Below are positions 1 to 7,066 of a stretch of 13,652 nucleotides of DNA, one piece after another. The notes under the pieces were generated by a model that saw only the letters and a program-made list of their open reading frames with translations, was not told the origin of the DNA and did not search any database. Both the position numbers and the translations under genes were made by a program. Every line of letters begins with the position of its first letter. Position 1 is the stretch's first letter. Origin of the DNA: an uncultured Clostridia bacterium (GTDB lineage: Bacteria; Bacillota; Clostridia; Oscillospirales; Acutalibacteraceae); the NCBI GenBank assembly GCA_945227095.1, contig CALYOC010000004.1:1-13652 (forward strand), read 5' to 3'.

Positions 1-972
1 CCTACATACCATTTTGCCCATTGTGTTGCCGACCACCTTTTGAGAACAACTCATATAGTTCGCTGAGATGAGTGGATAGCCAGCGTGCCGGTGCATTTGC
101 AGTTGTTCCGCTATTGCGGCTTTAAGCCGCCGAAATATGCTCATATCGCTCCGATAATGAAGGAGGAGGGAACCGGCAAGAGGAAGCTTTCAAAGAGGAA
201 GGACCCGGAGGCGGCGGTTTCATACTATGACGAAATGGGTTATCCGGCGCAGAGCGTCAGAGAGTATTTGCTCACTCTTGCAAATTCGAGCTTTGAGCAA
301 TGGAGAAAGGCTAACAAGACCGAGCCGCAGTCAAGTTTTCCGTTCAATTTGAAAAAAATGAGTGTTTCGGGAGCGCTTTTCGACCTTGTAAAGCTCGACG
401 ATGTTTCTAAAAATGTTATAGCAGGATTTGACGCCGACACGGTATATGAGCTTGTGAGCGAATGGGCGGAGAAATATGACCGTGAGCTTTATGAAGCGCT
501 GACAAGGGATAGTGAGTATGCGAAAAAAATCTTTTCCCTGGGCAGGGGCGGAAAGAAGCCTCGCAAGGACTTCTCAAAGTGGAGCGAGGTCAAGGATTAT
601 GTGGCGTATTTTTACACCGAGTTTTATAAAAACGAACTCAATATGCCGGAGAATGTGAGCGCAGCCGACGCCGCCGAGATAATACGGCGTTATTCGGAAA
701 CATACAACCCTGCGGACGATAAGGACGAATGGTTCGGCGCGATAAAGAGCATTTGCGAGCCGCTCGGCTACACTCCGTCCGTAAAGGATTACAAGGCTCA
801 GCCGGACAGGTTCAAGGGACATGTCGGAGATGTCAGCACGGTTATCAGAATAGCCGTGACAGGCAGACAGAACACACCCGATTTGTACGATGTGATGAAC
901 ATTATCGGTGAAGAAGAAATCAAACGGCGGCTGAAGTCGGCGTATGAAAAATTAAATGAAAAAGCAAACTGA
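1..972 (+). CDS. gltX: Glutamyl-tRNA synthetase, 3' part, with an in-frame TGA
   Basis: Class I aminoacyl-tRNA synthetase that charges tRNA-Glu in the cytoplasm. The reading frame is open from the first base, so the N-terminal half (HIGH region) lies outside the window. Translation from base 1 gives [20 protein letters not shown], then R, a TGA at 64-66, then [16 protein letters not shown]. In the family this stretch reads RGDEW, so the stop replaces an invariant Gly (GGA to TGA is one base). The KMSKS-type loop appears as KLSKR (184-198), followed by the helical anticodon-binding domain ending at a TGA (970-972). A GTG at 85 could only restart a fragment lacking the Rossmann core and has no clear ribosome site, so I do not treat it as the gene start. 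glnS follows after 17 nt. Family assignment is firm; functional status is uncertain because of the TGA. Confidence 0.88.
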
Positions 973-989
973 CAGACAGGGGGATAAAA

Positions 990-2678
990 ATGGAGGACAA
1001 AACAAAGGTGAGTGAATTCAGCGAAATTCCGAGCAACTTTATTCACGACTTTATTGACGAAGATTTGAAAGAGGGCAGATTCGATTCAATCCAGACTCGG
1101 TTTCCGCCGGAGCCTAACGGATATTTGCATATCGGACACGCAAAGGCGATTTGCATTAACTTCGGCGTAAAGGAAAAGTACCACGGCAAATGCAACCTGC
1201 GCTGTGATGACACCAATCCCACCAAGGAGGACACCGAGTATGTCGAGGCGATTCAGTAGGACATCAAATGGCTCGGCTTCGAGTGGGACAATGTATATTT
1301 TGCGTCCGATTACTTTGACTTTATCTACGATTGCGCCGTAAAGCTTATCAAGAAGGGCAAGGCATATGTCTGCGACCTCTCTGCCGAGCAGCAGAGAGAG
1401 TACAGGGGAACTCTCACCGAGCCGGGAAAGAACAGCCCGTACAGGGAGAGAAGCGTTGAGGAAAACTTAAAGCTTTTTGACGAAATGACAAAGGGGAAAT
1501 ATGCCGCGGGCGAAAAGGTTCTGCGCGCGAAGATAGATATGTCCAGCCCGAATATGAATATGAGGGACCCTGTTATATATCGAATCCTTTTTGCGACACA
1601 TCACAGAACGGGCGACAAATGGTGCGTATATCCGATGTATGATTTCGCACACCCGCTCAGCGACACAAAAGAGGGAGTTACCCACTCGCTTTGTTCGCTC
1701 GAATTTGAAAACCACAGACCTTTGTATGATTGGTTTTTAAAAGAGCTTGAGCTTCCGAATCCGTCAAGACAAATTGAATTTGCGAGAATGAATCTCAATT
1801 ACACTCTGACCTCAAAGCGCAAATGTCTGCGCCTTGTGACAGAGGGAAAAGTTGACGGTTGGGACGACCCGAGAATGGCGACAATCAGCGGTATGCGCCG
1901 ACGCGGCTATCCTGCAAAGGCAATCAGGGAGTTTTGCGAGCGCATCGGCGTTTCCAAGGCTTACAGCACAATTGACTACTCGCTGTTAGAGGCCTGCGTG
2001 AGAGATGAACTCAATGAAACCGCGCCGAGGGCAATGGCGGTGCTTCGTCCGCTCAAGGTTATAATCGACAACTATCCCGAGGGCAAGACGGAGCAGATTG
2101 AAGTTGAAATTCACCCCAATCACCCCGAAATGGGAACGAGAAAGGTGACCTTCGGCAGAGAACTTTATATTGAAAAAGAGGACTTTATGGAAGTGCCGGT
2201 CAAAAAGTATTTCCGTATGTTCCCCGGCAACGAGGTAAGACTTAAGAGCGCGTATTATCTCACCTGCGTTTCCTGCGACAAGGACGAAAACGGCGAGGTT
2301 GTCTGCGTTCATTGCACATATGATAAGGACACATACGGCGGACAGAGCCCTGACGGCAGAAAGGTCAGAGGAACGCTCCATTGGGTGAGCGCGGCGGACT
2401 GCGTGCCGGCACAGGTCAGGCTTTATGACCGCTTGTTCAAGGTTGAGAATCCCTCGGACGAAAGTCAGGGAGACTTTGAAAACAATCTCAACGAGGATTC
2501 GCTTCAAATTCTCGACGGCTGCCTTTTGGAGGGCGGACTCAGGGACATCAAGCCTCTCGACAACTTCCAATTTATGAGGCAGGGATACTATTGTGTGGAT
2601 AAAAACAGTACACCCGACAACCTGATAATCAACAGAACTGTGCAACTTAATTCATCTTGGGGCAAGGGGAAGAAATAA
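990..2678 (+). CDS. glnS: Glutaminyl-tRNA synthetase, frame interrupted by one TAG
   Basis: Charges tRNA-Gln directly with glutamine. The ATG at 990 follows an AGGGGGA site. The frame would encode 562 residues, close to the usual GlnRS length of about 550. Visible motifs: [15 protein letters not shown] (HIGH at 47-50), [26 protein letters not shown], and a KMSKS-equivalent TSKRK near 274-278, then the beta-barrel anticodon-binding domains. Codon 90 (1257-1259) is TAG, directly after CAG, where relatives usually have Glu, Lys, Asn or similar. Everything after it is intact GlnRS with no other stop or frameshift, so the gene is either misread here, a very recent nonsense allele, or translated through the TAG. 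An ATG at 1485 would make only a fragment without the HIGH motif. Residues 426-442 hold two CxxC pairs (see findings). The TAA stop overlaps the start of the next gene. Confidence 0.9.
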
Positions 2679-3493
2679 TGAGATTATTCAATAAAGTGGC
2701 AAATGTCTTTTTCGGACTTATAGCGGCGGTCGGTCTGTTTGTACCTCTTGTGGGGTACAGCGCGGCGGTCGTATCCGGAAATTACAGTTTTTTCGATTTG
2801 GTAAAAAATGCGTTCACCTCTAAATCGGACACGGGATTTTTTGAAATTCTGAACGGATTGGGCGAATACGGCTATAAGATAAAGGCGATTATTATGTGCA
2901 TAGCGCTTCTGGCGGGTGTTGTTTTGCTGTTTGCGCTCATTATAGTATCCTTTACAAACGCCGGTTTTCTCACACAGAGCATTTTGAGCGGGCTTAGCTT
3001 TGCGGGCTTTGTTGCGGCTATGGCGCTTTTCAACAATTTTGCGGCGGCTCTCGAGAGCGGAGCAGTGCCTATCAGCGCGATTTCGGGACTTTTCTCGTCG
3101 GATTCTCTCGGCGGCGACCTGTCGAGTATTGTCGCAGGATTTTTGGCAGGACTCGGCGCCGGCACGGACAAACAGGTGTTTTCACTGTTTTTGGGCTGGG
3201 GAGCGTATATCCTGTCCGTTATGACGGGCATAATGCTCGTTATCAATGTCCTTTACACCGTGTTTAAAAAGAAGGTATATGAGCTTGACGGCGTGAGTGA
3301 GAAAGCTCTCGCCGAGCAGAAAAAGAGAAAGAAAAGCAAAAAATCAGCCGAGCCTGTATTAGAGCAGGAGGCGGCGGAGCCCGCCGAGGTACAGGCGGAG
3401 AAGCCTGCCGAGCCTTCCGGTGCGAGTAAAAAGGGACAGGGCGTAAACCCCAACACCTCTAAGAAGAAACTTAAAAAGAGAAGTAAAAAGTAA
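2678..3493 (+). CDS. Four-helix membrane protein with charged C-terminal tail, function unknown
   Basis: I do not recognise this family. The ATG at 2678 overlaps the glnS TAA by one base and follows an AAGGGGA site with about 8 nt spacing; this start is preferred to a TTG at 2657 inside glnS. The product is 271 residues. Hydrophobic segments lie near 8-32, 68-92, 98-124 and 167-196, with Gly/Ser-rich loops between. After the last helix comes FKKK and then a low-complexity tail (about 205-271) of Lys, Ala, Glu and Pro that ends LKKRSKK and should be cytoplasmic by the positive-inside rule. The stop-start overlap suggests translational coupling to glnS. The basic tail could bind nucleic acid, ribosome or lipid headgroups, but nothing in the sequence shows which. 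Confidence 0.8.
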   Translation: MRLFNKVANVFFGLIAAVGLFVPLVGYSAAVVSGNYSFFDLVKNAFTSKSDTGFFEILNGLGEYGYKIKAIIMCIALLAGVVLLFALIIVSFTNAGFLTQSILSGLSFAGFVAAMALFNNFAAALESGAVPISAISGLFSSDSLGGDLSSIVAGFLAGLGAGTDKQVFSLFLGWGAYILSVMTGIMLVINVLYTVFKKKVYELDGVSEKALAEQKKRKKSKKSAEPVLEQEAAEPAEVQAEKPAEPSGASKKGQGVNPNTSKKKLKKRSKK

Positions 3494-3522
3494 TCGGCAA
3501 ATAAAATTTCGGAGATGTAATT

Positions 3523-5343
3523 TTGGCAAGCAGAGAAGATATAAGAAATGTGGCGATTATCGCCCATGTCGACCACGGTAAGACAACCTTGGTTGACGAG
3601 TTGTTAAAGCAGAGCGGAACTTTTCGCTCAAACGAACAGGTTGCGCAGAGAGTTATGGACTCAAACGACCTTGAAAGGGAGAGAGGAATAACAATTCTCT
3701 CTAAAAATACCGCCGTTATCTACGAGGGAGTCAAGATAAATATTGTTGACACGCCCGGACACGCGGACTTCGGCGGCGAGGTTGAGCGGATACTGATGAT
3801 GGTTGACGGAGTGTTACTGCTCGTTGACGCGTTTGAAGGCTGTATGCCGCAGACGCGCTTTGTACTTAAAAAGGCACTCGAGCAGGGTAAAAAGGTGCTC
3901 GTGGTGCTCAATAAGATTGACCGTCCGGGAGCACGACCGGAGGAGGTCGTGGACGAGGTTCTCGATTTGTTTATCGAACTCGGTGCGGATGAGGACCAGC
4001 TCGAATTCCCCATTGTATATGCCAGCGCGAAGGACGGCTATTCTTCGCTTGATTCCGATGTCAGGCAGGGCGATATGAGACCTTTGCTCGACGCGATATT
4101 AAGGGAAATTCCGGCTCCGCAGGGAGATGCTCACGGACCGTTTCAAATACTTTTTTCAAACATTGAATATGATGAATACATAGGCAGAATCGGCGTCGGC
4201 AGAGTTGAGAGAGGCTGTATAAAAAAGGGTTGCAATGCAGTTTTGTGCAAGAGTGACTCCTCGCAAGAAAATGTGCGTCTGACAAAGCTTTTTGCCTTTG
4301 ACGGACTTAAAAGAGATGAAATTGAATCGGCGCAGTTCGGCGACCTTATCGCCGTTGCGGGAATCAGCGACCTGAATATCGGTGAAACGGCCTGCGACCC
4401 GGAGTGCGTGGAGGCACTTGAGTTTATCAAAATTGACGAGCCGACAATTTCAATGAACTTTATGGTCAATAACTCTCCCTTTGCCGGAAGAGAGGGAAAA
4501 TTCGTAACATCGAGAAATATCAGAGAAAGACTTTTCAAGGAAGTACAGACCAACGTTTCAATGAGAGTTGAGGAAACCGACAGTATGGACACTTTCAAGG
4601 TGTCCGGCAGAGGTGAGCTTCACTTATCAATACTCATTGAAACAATGCGCCGCGAGGGATATGAATTTCAGGTGTCACGGCCGCAGGTAATTTATAAGAG
4701 AGATTCGTCGGGCACGCTTTTAGAGCCTATTGAGAGAATGATAATCGAGGTGCCCGAGGAATATGTCGGCTCGGTCATTGAAAAGCTCAATTCCCGAAAA
4801 GGTGAAATGATAAATATGGGAACGCGCGACGGCGGCTCGACTCATCTTGAATATAAGGTTCCGGCAAGAGGACTTATCGGCTACCGCTCCGAATTTCTTA
4901 CGGATACAAACGGAAACGGAATTATGAATCAGCTCTTTGACGGCTATGAGCCGTACAAGGGAGACATTCCCGAAAGGGCGAGAGGCTCCATTGTGGCACA
5001 CGAAACCGGCGAGACAACGGGCTACGGACTTTGGAACACACAGGACCGCGGAGAATTATTCTTAGGACCTGCCGTACCCGTCTATGAGGGAATGATAGTC
5101 GGAATGTGCTCAAAGTCCGAGGACATTGTATGCAATGTCTGCAAGAAAAAGCATGTCACCAACACCCGCGCCGCCGGAAGTGACGAGGCGCTTCGGCTCG
5201 TTCCGCCGAGAATTTTGAGTTTGGAGCAATGTATGGAGTTTATCAAGGACGACGAGCTTCTTGAAATCACTCCGGAATCATTGAGACTTCGCAAAGTGGA
5301 ATTGTCCAAGGAAAAGCGAATGAAGATGAAATTTAAAAAGTAA
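3523..5343 (+). CDS. typA: Ribosome-associated translational GTPase TypA/BipA
   Basis: Translation-factor GTPase of the EF-G/LepA superfamily that binds the 70S ribosome and helps assembly and translation under stress. 606 residues, the normal family length. G motifs are all present: AHVDHGKTT (14-22), RGITI (54-58), DTPGH (76-80), NKID (130-133), SAK (168-170). Domain II follows (about 205-295), then an EF-G domain III-like part ([19 protein letters not shown], 361-379), a domain V-like part (about 400-478) and the BipA-specific C-terminal domain with [12 protein letters not shown] (539-550). The start is TTG, giving MASREDIRN, with GGAG at 3511-3514 and 8 nt spacing. This is right for the family, since P-loop proteins of this type begin about 12 residues before the motif. 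It lies 29 nt behind the membrane-protein gene and is probably co-transcribed. Confidence 0.97.
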   Translation: MASREDIRNVAIIAHVDHGKTTLVDELLKQSGTFRSNEQVAQRVMDSNDLERERGITILSKNTAVIYEGVKINIVDTPGHADFGGEVERILMMVDGVLLLVDAFEGCMPQTRFVLKKALEQGKKVLVVLNKIDRPGARPEEVVDEVLDLFIELGADEDQLEFPIVYASAKDGYSSLDSDVRQGDMRPLLDAILREIPAPQGDAHGPFQILFSNIEYDEYIGRIGVGRVERGCIKKGCNAVLCKSDSSQENVRLTKLFAFDGLKRDEIESAQFGDLIAVAGISDLNIGETACDPECVEALEFIKIDEPTISMNFMVNNSPFAGREGKFVTSRNIRERLFKEVQTNVSMRVEETDSMDTFKVSGRGELHLSILIETMRREGYEFQVSRPQVIYKRDSSGTLLEPIERMIIEVPEEYVGSVIEKLNSRKGEMINMGTRDGGSTHLEYKVPARGLIGYRSEFLTDTNGNGIMNQLFDGYEPYKGDIPERARGSIVAHETGETTGYGLWNTQDRGELFLGPAVPVYEGMIVGMCSKSEDIVCNVCKKKHVTNTRAAGSDEALRLVPPRILSLEQCMEFIKDDELLEITPESLRLRKVELSKEKRMKMKFKK

Positions 5344-5360
5344 ACTGTTTTTCTTAGCGA

Positions 5361-5381
5361 AAACGGCGGGATTCCCCGTTT
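5361..5381 (+). other. Hairpin between typA and the MBL gene
   Basis: AAACGG at 5361-5366 can pair with CCGTTT at 5376-5381, and two further G-C pairs form inside past a bulged C. A competing weak pairing exists between GTTTT near 5347 and GAAAAC at 5359-5364. No U-run follows, so it is not a classical terminator; it could damp readthrough or affect mRNA processing. Weak evidence. Confidence 0.3.
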
Positions 5382-5406
5382 AGAATAAACTATGAGAGGT
5401 ATTATT

Positions 5407-6552
5407 ATGGCAGAAAAAGTTATGGCTGACACAGCCACCGTTAAAAAGGAAAAAGTCAAGAGGACTCCACGGCAAAAGGGAATTTTAGCGGCGAAAATTA
5501 TCGCTGTTATCTTCGGTGTTTTGGCGCTTATCGGCGTGGCTTTACTCGCGGTTTGGAAGGTTGCTCTTAATAAAGAGGTAAAGCTCGAGCAGGCTTATAT
5601 CGCGCAGTACGGCGAGGACGGAGAGCTTTTAAAGACGCCCTCTGTTGCACCGCAGGGAGTTGACCGTATTCACTTTATAAATGTTGCTTCGGGAAATGCA
5701 ATTCTTCTTGAATCAAACGGACATTTTGCCCTTTTTGACGCCGGAGAGGATACAAACAACAATCCTCCCAAGGCAGAAGTAAACGCAGGATATGAAAAGG
5801 TCGTCATTGACTATCTTAAAAAGTATGCCGCAGATGAGCAGGGCAAGGTTAAGCTTGATTTCATTGTCGGAACCCACGCGCATTCCGACCATATCGGTGC
5901 GTTTGATGAGATTCTTGACGATGAGGACATCACCGCTGAGAAATGCTTTTTGAAAGAGTATCTTTATGAGGAAAAAATGCTCGGCTTTGAGGCGACATGG
6001 GACAACCAAGAGGTATATGACCAGCTTATCGAAGCGTGCAAGAGAAATTCCGTAGAGGTTATTTCGGATAAAATTCCCACCGAGGCGTGGCAGTGGCAGG
6101 ATTGGACAATTCAGTTTTTCAACACCGAGGTTACAAATAAGAAGAATATGGACGAGAACTGTCAGTCCATCTGCACAAAGCTTACCAAAACCTCTACCGG
6201 AAAAACCGCTTTGATAGTGGGTGACCTCAACTATATTCCCCCGAACAACGAGAAAAAGGTTGCAAATCAGGTCGGCAAATGCGACTTGCTTCAGCTCGGG
6301 CACCACGGATATGCGCTCTCCTCGGCACCTTACATATTTAAGAAGGTATCTCCGTCAATCGCGATAGCCTGCAATGAAACGAGAGATGCGGTATATCCGG
6401 ATGTCAGGTGCAGCACCGCATTAGTCGGAAAATCGGCGTTGTTTGTTCAGGGCGAGCAAAACGGAATCATTGCCGATTATACGGACGGAGCGGATATAGT
6501 TCTCTATTCCGATTCTTGCCAAGGGATAGCAGAGAGATATGAGCGAGAATAA
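5407..6552 (+). CDS. Membrane-anchored ComEC-like metallo-beta-lactamase-fold protein
   Basis: Start chosen at the ATG at 5407, because GAGAGG (5394-5399) lies 7 nt upstream; the in-frame ATG at 5392 has no such site. 381 residues. A basic N-terminus (KKEKVKRTPRQKG) precedes one transmembrane helix (about 25-54), so the rest should lie outside the membrane. The catalytic domain begins near 85 (DRIHFINVASGNAILLE), with metal-binding motif THAHSDHIG (H157, H159, D161, H162), a later VGDLNY (D273) and LGHHGY (H299/H300). This arrangement matches the MBL part of ComEC and related secreted proteins, thought to hydrolyse phosphodiesters in DNA or other nucleic-acid or lipid substrates. There is no ComEC channel domain, so DNA uptake is not implied. 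The substrate is unknown. It overlaps the next small gene by 14 nt. Confidence 0.85.
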   Translation: MAEKVMADTATVKKEKVKRTPRQKGILAAKIIAVIFGVLALIGVALLAVWKVALNKEVKLEQAYIAQYGEDGELLKTPSVAPQGVDRIHFINVASGNAILLESNGHFALFDAGEDTNNNPPKAEVNAGYEKVVIDYLKKYAADEQGKVKLDFIVGTHAHSDHIGAFDEILDDEDITAEKCFLKEYLYEEKMLGFEATWDNQEVYDQLIEACKRNSVEVISDKIPTEAWQWQDWTIQFFNTEVTNKKNMDENCQSICTKLTKTSTGKTALIVGDLNYIPPNNEKKVANQVGKCDLLQLGHHGYALSSAPYIFKKVSPSIAIACNETRDAVYPDVRCSTALVGKSALFVQGEQNGIIADYTDGADIVLYSDSCQGIAERYERE

Positions 6553-6754
6553 AGGCAGTATCAGACGGTATAATCTGCTCAACATTATTTGTATTGTGCT
6601 TGTAATGCTTTTTCTTGTTGCCGCGGCGGCACTCGGTATATATTGGATTGCCGCCGGCAAGCTTGTAAAATTCGGTATTGCAATACTTGTCGTAACCGCG
6701 GCGGCGCTCGCCTACCTTGTGTACTGCGCCGTCAAGGGTGCGCGCGGGAAATAA
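6539..6754 (+). CDS. Small two-helix membrane protein, function unknown
   Basis: 71 residues from the ATG at 6539, which lies inside the last codons of the MBL gene in another frame, so translation is probably coupled; a purine-rich AGAGAG precedes the start. There are two hydrophobic segments (about 12-38 and 43-65) with a short KLVK turn between, a basic N-terminus (KGSIRR) and a basic C-terminus (KGARGK), which suggests both ends are cytoplasmic. The 14-nt overlap suggests the product partners or stabilises the anchored MBL protein, but that is inference. I do not recognise the family. A terminator follows. Confidence 0.68.
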   Translation: MSENKGSIRRYNLLNIICIVLVMLFLVAAAALGIYWIAAGKLVKFGIAILVVTAAALAYLVYCAVKGARGK

Positions 6755-6789
6755 AGTGAGCGCTTCGTGCGCATACAATGAACCAACTA

Positions 6790-6837
6790 ATTGTTTGTGA
6801 AGTTTCGGAGCTTAACTGCTCGACAAGCAATATTTTT
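6790..6837 (+). terminator. Probable intrinsic terminator after the small membrane-protein gene
   Basis: ATTGTTTGT (6790-6798) pairs with ACAAGCAAT (6823-6831) over nine positions with one G-U pair. An inner GAGC/GCTC stem (6808-6811 with 6818-6821) closes a TTAACT loop. Five Ts follow (6833-6837). It lies 35 nt past the stop of the 6539 gene. Confidence 0.6.
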
Positions 6838-6876
6838 ACAATGGAGTTTTTAATTATTGGGAATATGACTCTTTTG

Positions 6877-6910
6877 CCGCCGCGAGCTCTGTGCCGCGGC
6901 GGTACCTTTT
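6877..6910 (+). terminator. GC-rich hairpin, second terminator candidate
   Basis: A perfect 8-bp stem, CCGCCGCG (6877-6884) with CGCGGCGG (6895-6902), has a 10-nt loop and is followed by TACCTTTT. The U-run is imperfect. It sits just before the nad promoter and would insulate it from upstream transcription. Confidence 0.5.
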
Positions 6911-6919
6911 GCACAAAAG

Positions 6920-6945
6920 TTTACACCTGACTTGACAGGTGTAAA
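6920..6945 (+). promoter_or_regulatory. Perfect palindrome, probable NiaR operator
   Basis: TTTACACCTG (6920-6929) and CAGGTGTAAA (6936-6945) are perfect inverted 10-mers separated by ACTTGA. The right half and spacer contain the TTGACA -35 box, so a bound repressor would block RNA polymerase. The operon it controls ends with a NiaR-type regulator, and from memory the Firmicutes NiaR motif is a palindrome of similar size with ACACCTG/CAGGTGT-like arms. The palindrome is seen directly; assignment to NiaR is inference from context. Confidence 0.8.
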
Positions 6946-6960
6946 GGAAAATGGTATTAT
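6932..6960 (+). promoter_or_regulatory. Sigma-A-type promoter of nadBC-niaR
   Basis: TTGACA (6932-6937), a 17-nt spacer, then TATTAT (6955-6960). This is a near-consensus vegetative promoter, so the operon should be strongly expressed unless repressed at the overlapping palindrome. The transcript would start near 6967, leaving a leader of about 100 nt. Confidence 0.8.
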
Positions 6961-6967
6961 AAACTCG

Positions 6968-7049
6968 GAAAACGGTGCGCGGCGTCAAACGCACTGCAAT
7001 CGGGCGAATCCGCTTGCCGTTTTCGATAATAAATGTTCCCCTTAGGAAC
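6968..7049 (+). other. Structured 5' leader of nadBC
   Basis: GAAAACGG (6968-6975) pairs with CCGTTTTC (7017-7024), enclosing about 41 nt that can form a GTGCG/CGCAC hairpin (6975-6979 with 6990-6994) and a small GC hairpin around 7001-7013, giving a possible three-way junction. A second hairpin, GTTCC/GGAAC (7035-7039 with 7045-7049), stands just before the ribosome site AAGGAAAG at 7055-7062. I match it to no known riboswitch class. It may affect translation or stability, or be chance folding. Confidence 0.45.
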
Positions 7050-7066
7050 GGAAAAAGGAAAGAAAA

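Noticed and set aside
64..66. Genome-wide TGA = Gly code (code 25)
   Set aside because: Only one such codon, TGA also ends gltX and htrA, and the gene set is clostridial rather than Gracilibacteria-like.
64..66. Selenocysteine at the gltX TGA
   Set aside because: The position is a conserved glycine, no selenoprotein GluRS is known to me, and I see no evident SECIS-like hairpin directly after it.
1257..1259. Pyrrolysine at the TAG codons
   Set aside because: GlnRS and HtrA are not known pyrrolysine proteins, and no pyl genes are present in the window.
1986..2645. Long minus-strand ORF opposite glnS
   Set aside because: A mirror frame of a well-supported GlnRS; the translation has no recognisable domain and no start signal.
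5713..6306. 197-codon minus-strand ORF
   Set aside because: It lies fully opposite the MBL gene with its intact metal motifs; no domain or ribosome site.
6758..6773. GCGC-TTCGT-GCGC hairpin right after the small membrane-protein gene
   Set aside because: Four-bp stem without a U-run; the hairpin at 6790-6837 is the better terminator.
6778..6930. 50-codon ORF in the nad upstream region
   Set aside because: No ribosome site, it runs through both terminator hairpins and ends inside the operator palindrome; it looks like chance.
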